Shown here in pieces: positions 17,230-25,695 of a stretch of DNA of 64,000 bases. Origin of the DNA: an uncultured Campylobacter sp. (GTDB taxonomy: Bacteria; Campylobacterota; Campylobacteria; Campylobacterales; Campylobacteraceae); NCBI RefSeq assembly GCF_937921625.1, contig NZ_CAKZTI010000048.1:1-64000 (forward strand), read 5' to 3'. Each line of letters opens with the position of its first letter. Position 1 is the stretch's first letter. The translations under genes and the position numbers were made by a program. Under the pieces are notes generated by a model. That model ran no database searches, had not been told where the DNA came from, and was given only the letters and a program-made list of their open reading frames with translations.

Positions 17230-17810
17230 ATCTAAGATAGCGCTGCAGGATTTGACACATAAGATCGTGATTTCGGCGCGCTTTAATTTAGCTTCTAAAA
17301 TTTACGTGAGAATTTTAAAATTCTAAGCTTCAAGCTTTAAAATTTGCCCGCGGAGCTTTTAAAATTTATCGCGCGGCTTAGGTTTATTTTATCCGCGCCA
17401 AGACAGCGAAATTTTTAGGGCGTCGCGATAGCTAGGCGCAAGATAGCGAAATTTTACAAAGCTGCGGTAAACAAGATACGCAGAGAATGCACGCAAATTT
17501 CAAATTTATCTGGATTTTGCCAGCCTGCCCGAGCACAATTATTTAGCTACAATCCCTCTCGCTCGCTTTACTTTTCGCTCGTCTTACGATTTGCTCGCCT
17601 TATAATTCCTGCTTGATATTGCACTTTGCGAAACTACTTGCTGCGCACCCTTTCGCAAAACTGCACGGCATGTGGGATTGTGCCTATCGCTCGCAGATTT
17701 TGCAGCATATGCGCGCGATAAAATTCCGTAGCGCAGGCACTTTCAATAAATTTTGATTTAAAAGCGCAAACATAGAGGCGATTTAAATTTAAAGCTCACG
17801 TGCTCCACGG
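17230..17810 (+). other. Intergenic, no gene seen
   Basis: About 580 bp between convergent genes, mostly AAATTT-rich. Short open frames have no ribosome sites. No RNA gene recognised. Confidence 0.5.
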
Positions 17811-18191
17811 CTAGCCTGCAAGCGCTCTGCCCGCGAGCAGCCCAGCGTAGCAAAAAAGCATACAGGCGCATACGCTTAAGACCGCGTTTAGCACACCGAT
17901 AGCAAATTCTCGCGCCAGCAATAATTGCAGCGTATCGTAGCTGAACGTAGAAAATGTCGTAAAGCCGCCCAGCGCGCCTGCGATAAAAAATACCCGCACA
18001 CTCTGCGTCAAATTTAGTGCGAGCAAAAACCCTATCAGCAGGCTTCCCAGCGCATTCACGCAAAAAGTAGCGATCGGAAACGCACTCCAAAATCCGGCGC
18101 GATCCATTGCGCGCGCGATCGCTCCGCTTAAGCCTACTCGCGCCATCGCGCCTACACAGCCGCCTAGCCCCGCTAAAATCAAGTTCGTCAA
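17811..18191 (-). CDS. crcB: Fluoride exporter CrcB (Fluc)
   Basis: Small four-helix dual-topology fluoride channel (126 residues). GGCVGAMARVGLSG, FPIATFCVNALGSLLIGFL and GALGGFTTFSTFSYDTL are the hallmark N-terminal GGxxGAxxR, the (T/V)xxVNxxG and the GFxGxxTTFSTF motifs. Starts at TTG 18189-18191, preceded by AAAGGAC. No fluoride riboswitch was found upstream. Confidence 0.93.
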   Translation of the reverse strand: MTNLILAGLGGCVGAMARVGLSGAIARAMDRAGFWSAFPIATFCVNALGSLLIGFLLALNLTQSVRVFFIAGALGGFTTFSTFSYDTLQLLLAREFAIGVLNAVLSVCACMLFCYAGLLAGRALAG

Positions 18192-18548
18192 TCCAAGTCC
18201 TTTTAAAATTCGTAAATTTTATTTCGCCATCTAGCCTCCATAGGACGAAAGATGTGCAACTTCGCTATTTTAACGCGATTAGTTAAAATTCCGCTTTTAA
18301 AATTTACTCGCGCTTTTTGAAATTTCGTTTTAAAATTTTACTAGCGCGGCAAAACGCGACGTTTGACGCGCCGCCGCAAGACGGAGACCAAACACGCGCA
18401 GTGTAAGAGGACGGTAATGCAAAAACTACGAGACGCAAAAGGGCGACGTAGCAAAACAGCGCGAACGCTTAAACCGCGCTTGTAGCAAAACCGAGGCAAG
18501 GGGTAAAACTATAGCTCGGCAATCGCTGCAGCGCTACTACAGCGGGCG
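18192..18548 (-). other. Intergenic between the TSUP gene and crcB
   Basis: About 360 bp with AAATTTTAAAATTT-like tracts at its crcB side and no gene. Searched by eye for a fluoride riboswitch without success. Confidence 0.5.
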
Positions 18549-19280
18549 CTACTGTAGCACCTTTTTTAGCGCCAGCGCAAATAGCACGACGTAGAGGACG
18601 AGCAGCCATTTTTTCTGCGTTTCGCGCTTTGCACGGCGAGCCTGAGAGGTGCCGAAATACACGCCCAAAAGCCCGCCCACGGCTAGCAGCGCGCCGCGTT
18701 CGTAATCTACGTGGCCGTTGTACGAAAGGCTCAAAAGCGCGCTGAATGAGCCGAAAACGATGAAAAATAGCCCCATGCAGACCGCTCTTTTGATATCGAC
18801 GCCCAAAAATCCGACCAATACGGGCGTCAGAAATACCGCGCCACCCACGCCCATGCTAAGCGCGATCGCGCCGATAGCAAAGCCGATGAAAAATAGCACC
18901 GCCCCGTGGGGATTTGCATTGCCGCCGCTTGCTACATTCGTGCTAAAGAGTTTAAGAAATGAGATCGCAAGCGTCAGCAGAAGACCGATCTCAAGCACGA
19001 TTTCTGGCGAGTATTTTACGATGAAGCCCGATATGCTCGCGCCGCACAGCCCTCCGAGCCCCACCGCGATACCGCTATCTAGGCGGAGTCTGCCCGCGCG
19101 GTAGTTCAGATATGAGCCGAAAAGCGAGACGATGAACATCTGCATCACCGAGATGCCCGCGGCGGTCTTGACGTCGTATCCCAGAGCCATCATCACGGGC
19201 ATTACAACCGTACCGCCGCCGATACCGAAAAAGCCCGATATGAAGCCCACGACGACGCCGACAAAGGGGAGTTCTAACAT
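18549..19280 (-). CDS. TSUP family anion permease (TauE/SafE)
   Basis: Eight-helix inner-membrane permease (243 residues) of the TauE/SafE family. The N-terminus PFVGVVVGFISGFFGIGGGTVVMPVMM and a second repeat GFAIGAIALSMGVGGAVFLTPVLVGFLG show the internal duplication and GxGGG motif typical of this family. Members export sulfite, sulfoacetate or other organic anions. Substrate here cannot be told. ATG with AAGGATTATAA ahead of it. Confidence 0.85.
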   Translation of the reverse strand: MLELPFVGVVVGFISGFFGIGGGTVVMPVMMALGYDVKTAAGISVMQMFIVSLFGSYLNYRAGRLRLDSGIAVGLGGLCGASISGFIVKYSPEIVLEIGLLLTLAISFLKLFSTNVASGGNANPHGAVLFFIGFAIGAIALSMGVGGAVFLTPVLVGFLGVDIKRAVCMGLFFIVFGSFSALLSLSYNGHVDYERGALLAVGGLLGVYFGTSQARRAKRETQKKWLLVLYVVLFALALKKVLQ

Positions 19281-20101
19281 TTATAATCCTTGAAATTTGA
19301 AGCAAAGTTTATAGCTTTAAAATTTAAAGCTTGCTAAATTTGCGGAATTTTGGATTTAGGAGCGGGGATTTGCGGGATTTCGGTTTGAAATTTTATCTGG
19401 AATTGACTTGGCTTGAAAGTTTACAAGCGAGATTTTAGCTCGAAATTTCAAGCGCGGGATTTGCAAAATTTTAAAATTTACGGGATTTTAAGGTGTGGAA
19501 TTTCGGCTTGAAATTTTATGCAAATTAGCCCGCCTGCGTTTGTTCGTATTACGGCTTGGTAGCGGATTTTAAAATTCTGCGCCCAGACTGCGGCGGTTTA
19601 GCGTAAATTTTAGATAAAATTTTACGTTTATATCGCGGTCGTCGTATCTTTGCTGCGATTAAATTTCGACAGGATTCTATCGCGGCGAAATTTCATACGG
19701 CAAAATTCCGCACGGTAAAATTTCAGTCAAAATTCTACGGAAAAATTTATGCGCTCCGTATTCTAAAAATCGCCGCAAAATCGGTGTAAAGTCACGACAA
19801 GATCGCCGTAAAATTTTATGCGGAGCGCACGGAAACGCAAAGAGCACGAATTTTTTGTAAAATTTACGACGAAATTTCGCCGCCAAAAGCTCGTTCAAAA
19901 CCCGCCAAAAGAGTTTCAAAGATCAAAAAGCCGCCGCAAAATCCTCACGCCGAAATTCCGCCCGCAAATTTCTCCCGGTAAAATCGCTTTGGATGGGGTG
20001 GGATTTGAACTTGCGACAAATTTTCCAGGCCAAATTTTACGCGAAAATCTGCATTAAACCTGCAAAATTTATCGTAAATTTCCCCGAGCGGTTTTCGCGC
20101 C
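19281..20101. other. 820-bp low-complexity intergenic region
   Basis: Region between divergently placed ends of the TSUP gene start and the yaaA stop. It is built from many AAATTT/AAAATTTTA runs separated by GC-rich triplets, with short open frames but no ribosome sites. Inverted pieces GCGCTCCG (19751-19758) and CGGAGCGC (19821-19828) flank the middle. No gene recognised. Confidence 0.55.
19683..19727 (+). repeat. Three degenerate 15-bp tandem repeats
   Basis: Three consecutive 15-base units, CGGCGAAATTTCATA, CGGCAAAATTCCGCA and CGGTAAAATTTCAGT, with decayed copies on the right to about 19760. They illustrate how the AAATTT-rich gaps are locally repetitive. Confidence 0.6.
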
Positions 20102-20833
20102 TTATGAAATTTCCAACACGATCTCCTTTTTTAGCCCGATCTGTTTGATCTCGAGCACGGAAGCGCCGCCCAAGCGCAGCGCGAGCACTTCCGCCTCGCT
20201 GCAGGCGCGGGCAAGGGCTATTTCGCGCAGCACCTTGCCGCGCCAAGCCTTGGCATAGTGGCTCAGCACCTTGCCGTCTTTAATGAAACTAAAACTCAGA
20301 TATTCGTGCTTCATCTCATAAAATTTTTCGTAAAATCCCGCGCGCAGATCCACGACGCACTCATCTGCCAGATACCGACCCAGCGCGGCGGAGAAGCTAT
20401 CGCGATAAAATTTTACCGCGTCTATGCCGCCGAATCTCTCGCCCTGCTTGAGTTTGTAGTTCGGCAACGCGTCGCCGCCCAGCACGGGGCCGAAAAGGTT
20501 TGAAAAAATTATCGTGTTTCGCTCCGCAAACTCCTGCGCGCCGGGGCTTAGCGAAGCGTAGCCTAGGGCGCGATACGCGGTGCCGGTGTAGCGCAAAAGC
20601 GCCTTCGCGCAGCCTTTTTCAAAGATATTTTCGCGCAGAGCCGCATCCCATTTTTTCAGCCCGAAAAGCTTGCAAAGCTCCGCCTCGCTTGCTTTATCCA
20701 CGAAATCCGCGTAGGCGCGTAGCATCTGCAGGCGCTTTTCGTAAAGATCCGCAAAGATGAAATTTTGCTCGCAAATGCGCGTGCTGCCGCTTTGCTCGCT
20801 TTTCATCTCGCTTGGGGAAAATAAAATCTTCAT
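20102..20833 (-). CDS. yaaA: Peroxide stress protein YaaA
   Basis: Cytosolic DUF328 protein (243 residues) that in E. coli limits free iron and DNA damage during peroxide stress. Typical features are the start MKILFSPSEMK, PALLRYTGTAYR-like LLRYTGTAYRAL, IIFSNLFGPVLGGDALPNYKLKQG, VVDLRAG.Y and the late FIKDGKVLSHYAKAWRGKV, equivalent to the family's KxARG/HxxKxxRG segment. Full length. GGAGAGC precedes the ATG. Confidence 0.9.
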   Translation of the reverse strand: MKILFSPSEMKSEQSGSTRICEQNFIFADLYEKRLQMLRAYADFVDKASEAELCKLFGLKKWDAALRENIFEKGCAKALLRYTGTAYRALGYASLSPGAQEFAERNTIIFSNLFGPVLGGDALPNYKLKQGERFGGIDAVKFYRDSFSAALGRYLADECVVDLRAGFYEKFYEMKHEYLSFSFIKDGKVLSHYAKAWRGKVLREIALARACSEAEVLALRLGGASVLEIKQIGLKKEIVLEIS

Positions 20834-20930
20834 ACGCTCTCCTTAAATTTTTGCTCATTTTACTAAAATTTTGCTTGCATTCAAGCCCGCTCTAGCTCGC
20901 GCCGCCCGCTCAAATTTAAGCTAAGCAGCG

Positions 20931-20936
20931 TATAAT
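20931..20936 (+). promoter_or_regulatory. -10 box of the trpE operon
   Basis: TATAAT 26 bp before the trpE ATG, giving a leader of only about 20 bases. That leaves no room for a transcription-attenuation leader peptide. Confidence 0.55.
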
Positions 20937-20961
20937 GGCGCTAAAAATTCCAAGGACGAAA

Positions 20962-22647
20962 ATGCTTTTAGAAGAGCCGCTGTTTTACTACCGCGAAATT
21001 TTAAAGATGCATCCGCAAAGCTACCTCGCAGAGGACGACAGGCAGGTCATCATCGGCATCGATTGCGATTATTTCGACGGATTTAAGATGAGTTTTGAGG
21101 CTTTGAGGCTTAAATTTGATGAGATAAAGGGTGCAAAAGCGGGCGCGAGCGAGTTTAAAAACGCAAGCTTTGCGGGACTTTTCGGCGTTTTGGGCTACGA
21201 CATCGTGCGCGTGTTTGAAAATATCGGCGCGCCGAAGCAAGCGTTGTATGACTTCCCACCGTTTTTTTACGCCGACGCCGCAAACTACCTGCACTACGAT
21301 AAAATTAGCAAAATTTACGATTTTTACGGCAAAGATGCCCAAATTTACGAAAGCCTGCGCGGGCTTAGTCCGCAGGCTTCGCAGCAGGCCGTCGCCGAAG
21401 CAGAAGGTGCGCCGCAAAGTGCCGCAAAAGCGGACGCCGCGATAAAAGGCGGCTCGAAATCGCAAGGCGCGTCTGAGCCGGAGCCTAAGAAAAAAGAGCT
21501 TAAATTTAAAATTTTAACCGATCTGGATGCCGAGGAGTCGCATTTTAGCGCGATGGTCGAGGCCGCAAAAGAAAAGATAAAAAGCGGCGACGTATTTCAG
21601 GTCGTGCTGGGCGAAATTTTAGAAGTCGGCACGAATCTGGGCAGCCTGGAGTTTTACGAGCGACTCAAAAAGAACAATACGAGTCCCTATATGTTTCACT
21701 TCCCGACGCCGTACGGCTGCGTCGCGGGCTCCAGTCCCGAGCTGATCATGGAGATCAAAAAGGACGAAATTTTCGTCGCTCCCATCGCGGGCACACGCAG
21801 CAGAGGCGCGAATGCCGAAGCGGACGCGGCGCTCGAGCGCGAGCTTTTAAGCGACGAAAAGGAGCTTGCGGAGCATCGGATGCTGATCGATCTAGCTCGC
21901 AACGACATCGGCAAATTCGCCGCGCCCGCCTCGGTGCGGGTGCAAAACGCGATGCGCGTCGTGCGCTACGAAAGCGTGATGCACATCGTAAGCGAGGTTT
22001 ACGGCAGTAAGCCGCGCGGGGTAAGCGCGTTTGAGGTGCTTGGCACTATCTTTCCTGCGGGCACGCTAAGCGGTAGCCCGAAGATTCGCGCGATGCAGAT
22101 CATAAACGAGCTGGAGCGCTACGAGCGCGGCATTTACGGCGGCGGAATCGGATTTTGGCGCTTTAACGGCGACGTGATGCAAGCAATCTTGATTCGCTCG
22201 GCGATCTTTGTAAATCGCGGCGCGCAAAATTTCTGCTCGAACGAGGATTTTAAACGGAATTCCAACTTAAATTTAAACGCTGCTTGCGGCGGGATAAATT
22301 CCCAAGCGACAGAGTTTTGCGATTTCGCAGCGCAAAAGGGCGGCGGCGAGGCGCAAAATTTACCGGCTCGTGCAAGCAAACGCGACGCGACGTTAAATTT
22401 AAAAGCTCGCGCAGGCGGCGGAGCGCTAAATTTAGAAAGCAAGCCGAGCTTTAGCCGCGCAATGCGGTTTGAAGCTGCCAAATTTAGCGCGGAGAATTTC
22501 GGCTGCGAAGGGCTAAACAATCTTGTATTTATCGGAGCGGGCGCAGGTATCGTTTACGACAGCTCGCCAAAGAGCGAATACGCAGAGATCTGCAAAAAGC
22601 GCAAAAGCCCGCTCAAGGCGATCGAGGAGCTATGCGAGGAAGCTTAG
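20962..22647 (+). CDS. trpE: Anthranilate synthase component I, with in-frame insertions
   Basis: Chorismate-using subunit of anthranilate synthase, first step of tryptophan synthesis. Catalytic part is intact: FQVVLGE, PYMFHFPTPYGCVAGSSPE, IAGTRSRG, DEKELAEHRMLIDLARNDIGKFA, VMHIVSEVYG, FPAGTLSGSPKIRAMQII and AGAGIVYDSSPKSEYAE. Two insertions are unusual: an Ala/Ser/Lys-rich one at about residues 135-176 and one of about 104 residues (22213-22525) between IRSAIFVN and LVFIGAGAGIV, where other TrpE proteins have only a few residues. The second is Asn/Ala-rich low complexity encoded partly by AAATTTAAA-type DNA. ATG 20962 is chosen for CAAGGACGAAA ahead of it. Confidence 0.92.
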   Translation: MLLEEPLFYYREILKMHPQSYLAEDDRQVIIGIDCDYFDGFKMSFEALRLKFDEIKGAKAGASEFKNASFAGLFGVLGYDIVRVFENIGAPKQALYDFPPFFYADAANYLHYDKISKIYDFYGKDAQIYESLRGLSPQASQQAVAEAEGAPQSAAKADAAIKGGSKSQGASEPEPKKKELKFKILTDLDAEESHFSAMVEAAKEKIKSGDVFQVVLGEILEVGTNLGSLEFYERLKKNNTSPYMFHFPTPYGCVAGSSPELIMEIKKDEIFVAPIAGTRSRGANAEADAALERELLSDEKELAEHRMLIDLARNDIGKFAAPASVRVQNAMRVVRYESVMHIVSEVYGSKPRGVSAFEVLGTIFPAGTLSGSPKIRAMQIINELERYERGIYGGGIGFWRFNGDVMQAILIRSAIFVNRGAQNFCSNEDFKRNSNLNLNAACGGINSQATEFCDFAAQKGGGEAQNLPARASKRDATLNLKARAGGGALNLESKPSFSRAMRFEAAKFSAENFGCEGLNNLVFIGAGAGIVYDSSPKSEYAEICKKRKSPLKAIEELCEEA

Positions 22648-22959
22648 ACCCTTTAAATTTAGCTAGCCTGACGCGCCGCTTTTCGGTGCGAGTTTGATTT
22701 CGCTAAATTTAATAGCGGTTTCGACGCTAGGACGTTAAATTTAACGGCTAGCTTCATTCGGCGCCGCAAAGCCGAGATACATATCGGCTGCAAAGCCGTG
22801 CAACGTCGCGATGCGGTAATGTCGCAGCCGTAGGCGGAATTTTAAATTTAGCACGCAAGAGGCGCTAAAACGGCGCTAAATTTACCCGCCGCAAAGCGGT
22901 CAAATTTAAACTATTTAAAATTTGAAAGAGGCGTAAACGCCCTAAAAAAGGATAAAATT
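22648..22959 (+). other. Intergenic between trpE and trpGD
   Basis: About 310 bp inside the trp gene series without a gene. AAATTTA-rich with GCCGC-type spacers. No clear terminator; a separate promoter for trpGD is not obvious. Confidence 0.5.
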
Positions 22960-24573
22960 TTGATTTTAATGATAGATAATTACGACAGCTTCGTTTTTAA
23001 TATTTATCAATACATTTTGGAGCTAAGCGACGAGGAGGTGCGCTACTTCCGCAACGACGAGATAACGCTGCAGCAGGTGCGCGAGCTTGCCCCGTCGCAC
23101 ATAATCCTAAGCCCCGGGCCAAATCACCCAAAAGATAGCGGCGTTTGCTTAGAGATTTTGCGCGCGGATTTGGACGTGCCGATTTTGGGCGTGTGCCTTG
23201 GGCATCAGGCGATCGGATACGCGGCTGGTGCGGAGATAAAGCAGCTGGAGGTGCCGCTTCACGGCAAGAGCTCGTCGATCGAAATTTACGCAGATGGCGT
23301 GCTTTTTAGCGGGCTGCCGCGTAAATTTGAAGTGATGCGCTACCACTCGCTTTATGTGGACGAAGCTACGCTGCCGCGCGAGTTTGAAATTTTAGCAAAG
23401 AGCGAAAATGACGGTGTAATCATGGCGATGAAGCACCGAAGCAAGCCTGTTTTCGGCATTCAGTTTCATCCCGAGAGCTTTTTTACTCAATACGGCAAAA
23501 AGATCATTGAAAATTTCATCAATTATGGCAAAAAGATAATTTTAAAGGAGAAACTCGTGGTAAATTTCGCCCCGTTTATGTTGAAGCTACAAAAGGGCTT
23601 CCCGCTAGACAGCGACGATTATGCGGTCATTTGTAAGGCGCTTTACGAGCAGGATTACGACATTGTGCAGCTTGCGGGACTGCTCGTGCTGATCAGCGAA
23701 AAGTCGCTCTACCCAAGCAGCCTTACGGCGCTCGTGCGCAGTATCTTAAAATACTCGATCACCTACGATGATCCAAGCCCGATGTTTGACATCGTAGGCA
23801 CGGGCGGCGATAGGCTAAAGACGATCAATATCTCCACGACCGTGGCGTTTATCGCGGCAAGCTTCGGCGTGCGCGTCGCCAAGCACGGCAACCGCGCGAT
23901 CACTAGCAGATCGGGCAGCTCCGATGCGCTGGACGCTCTGGGCGTGCCGCTACTTAGCGATCTGGCGCAGATTAGGGCGCTGCTAGATCGCACGGGGCTA
24001 GCGTTTTTTCATGCGCCGTTTTTTCACAAGATCACTGCCGAGGTCAAAGAGGTGCGCAACCGCCTAAAAATTGGCACCGTCTTTAATATAATGGGACCGC
24101 TTCTAAATCCGAATTTAAGCCTAAGCAATCAGATCGTGGGTAATTATCTGGAGGAAGTAAACGGACTCATCGCCGAAACGCTGATGATTTTGGGGCGCAA
24201 GCACGCTCTGGTGGTGCACGGCATGGACGGCATGGACGAGATCAGCCTGTGCGATGAGACGTTAATCCACGAGGTCAAGGACGGCAAAATTTTAGAATAC
24301 CGCGTAAATCCCGAGCAGTTCGGCTTCGCTAGGGCGTTTCACAGCGATATCGAAGGCGGCGACGGCGAAGCTAATGCCAAGATTTTAAAGCAAATTTTAA
24401 AAGGCGAGCTTAGCGGGCCAAAATTTGACATCGTCGTGCTAAACGCGATGTTTGCGCTATACTGCGCCGATGTCGTGTCAAGCCCTGCGGAGGCTAAGCC
24501 GCTCATTTTAGAGGCGATCAGATCGGGCAAAACGTGGGAATTTTACGAAAACTACGTGAGGGCGAGAGCTTAG
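22960..24573 (+). CDS. trpGD: Fused anthranilate synthase glutaminase / anthranilate phosphoribosyltransferase TrpGD
   Basis: Bifunctional protein of 537 residues. Residues 1-190 are a class I glutamine amidotransferase (MIDNYDSFVFN, SPGPNHP, GVCLGHQAIGYA with catalytic Cys, FHPESFFTQYG with His-Glu) delivering ammonia to TrpE. Residues about 200-537 are anthranilate phosphoribosyltransferase, with FDIVGTGGDRLKTINIST, AKHGNRAITSRSGSSD and FNIMGPLLNP. Begins at TTG 22960 after AAAAAAGGATAAAA; ATG 22969 is an alternative. Stop codon TAG abuts the next gene. Confidence 0.95.
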   Translation: MILMIDNYDSFVFNIYQYILELSDEEVRYFRNDEITLQQVRELAPSHIILSPGPNHPKDSGVCLEILRADLDVPILGVCLGHQAIGYAAGAEIKQLEVPLHGKSSSIEIYADGVLFSGLPRKFEVMRYHSLYVDEATLPREFEILAKSENDGVIMAMKHRSKPVFGIQFHPESFFTQYGKKIIENFINYGKKIILKEKLVVNFAPFMLKLQKGFPLDSDDYAVICKALYEQDYDIVQLAGLLVLISEKSLYPSSLTALVRSILKYSITYDDPSPMFDIVGTGGDRLKTINISTTVAFIAASFGVRVAKHGNRAITSRSGSSDALDALGVPLLSDLAQIRALLDRTGLAFFHAPFFHKITAEVKEVRNRLKIGTVFNIMGPLLNPNLSLSNQIVGNYLEEVNGLIAETLMILGRKHALVVHGMDGMDEISLCDETLIHEVKDGKILEYRVNPEQFGFARAFHSDIEGGDGEANAKILKQILKGELSGPKFDIVVLNAMFALYCADVVSSPAEAKPLILEAIRSGKTWEFYENYVRARA

Positions 24574-25695
24574 ATGACTAGCGGCGAAAAGAGGGAGTTT
24601 TTAAGCGAGCAGCTCATCAGCTATCTGGGCAACAAGCGCTCGCTGCTAGCGCCGATAGGGCGGGCGATCTGCGAGATTAAGACGGAGCTTGGGCAGGGTA
24701 AAATCAGCTTCGCGGACGTCTTTAGCGGCAGCGGCATCGTCGCGCGCCTGGCCAAAGCGCACTCAAATCTCGTGATCGCAAACGATCTGGAGGGCTACTC
24801 GCGCGCGATAAACTCCTGCTATCTTTCAAATTTCAGCGAGGAGCTGTGGCGAGATTTGAGCGAGCTGCATGCTGAAATTTTAAGAAATTTTACGCCGAAG
24901 GAGAGCTTTTTTAGCGAGCTGTACGCGCCGAAGAACGATGAGAATATCAAGGCGGGCGAGCGCGCTTTTTACACGCGCCGAAACGCCCTGATTTTGGGCG
25001 GGCTTTGCGAGCAGATCGGTAAAATCCCACAAAAATTTCGCGATTTTTTCACCGCGCCGCTGCTTAGCGAGGCGAGCATCCACTCAAACACGGGCGGCGT
25101 TTTTAAGGGCTTTTACAAGGATAAAGCGGGCGTGGGCAAGTTCGGCGGTAGCGGCGAAAACGCGCTAGCTCGCATAATGGGCGAAATTTCCCTACGCCTG
25201 CCCGTGCTTTCAAATTTCGCCTGCGAAAGCGCGGTCTTTCAAGAGGACGCCGCGCGCTTTGCACAGAGTGCGCGCGAGCGCTTTTCGCAGCTTGACGTGG
25301 CGTATTTCGATCCGCCCTACAATCAGCACCCCTACGGCTCGAACTATTTCATGCTAAATTTGATCACGGATTTTATAAATGAGGGCAAGCGCCCAAATGC
25401 TGTGGGGCTTAGCAGGGTCTCGGGGATCCCTGCAGGCTGGAACCGCTCGGCGTATAATAAAAAATCAAGCGCTGCGGAGGAATTTTTCGCGCTGCTGGCG
25501 GAATTTCCGGCGAAATTTTTAATAATCTCTTTTAATTCCGAGGGCTTTATCTCGAAGGCGGAATTTTTAAAAAACCTCGCACACATAGGCTCTGTGCGCA
25601 CGATAGAGATCCGCTATCCGACCTACCGCGCGAGCAGAAATTTAAGCGCGCGCGAGCTTTACGTGACTGAATTTTTATATGTCGTACAGAAGTAA
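24574..25695 (+). CDS. D12-class N6-adenine DNA methyltransferase, inside the trp operon
   Basis: A 373-residue DNA adenine methyltransferase of the Dam/D12 family. It has YLGNKRSLLAPI at residues 16-27 and FADVFSGSGIVARLAK (SAM binding, about 46-62), with the catalytic DPPY at about 246-249 (VAYFDPPYNQHPYGSNYF). It begins directly after the trpGD stop and overlaps the trpF start by 17 bp, so it is translated as part of the trp operon. No restriction endonuclease gene is next to it. Its role (mismatch repair, regulation or an orphan modification) and recognition site are unknown. Confidence 0.85.
   Translation: MTSGEKREFLSEQLISYLGNKRSLLAPIGRAICEIKTELGQGKISFADVFSGSGIVARLAKAHSNLVIANDLEGYSRAINSCYLSNFSEELWRDLSELHAEILRNFTPKESFFSELYAPKNDENIKAGERAFYTRRNALILGGLCEQIGKIPQKFRDFFTAPLLSEASIHSNTGGVFKGFYKDKAGVGKFGGSGENALARIMGEISLRLPVLSNFACESAVFQEDAARFAQSARERFSQLDVAYFDPPYNQHPYGSNYFMLNLITDFINEGKRPNAVGLSRVSGIPAGWNRSAYNKKSSAAEEFFALLAEFPAKFLIISFNSEGFISKAEFLKNLAHIGSVRTIEIRYPTYRASRNLSARELYVTEFLYVVQK

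Noticed and set aside
18192..18548. Fluoride riboswitch upstream of crcB
   Set aside because: The conserved GGCGATGG...CTGATGA-type core could not be found in the region before the crcB start on either strand.
20931..20961. Tryptophan attenuator leader
   Set aside because: Only about 20 bases separate the predicted transcription start from the trpE ATG, and no Trp-rich leader peptide is present.
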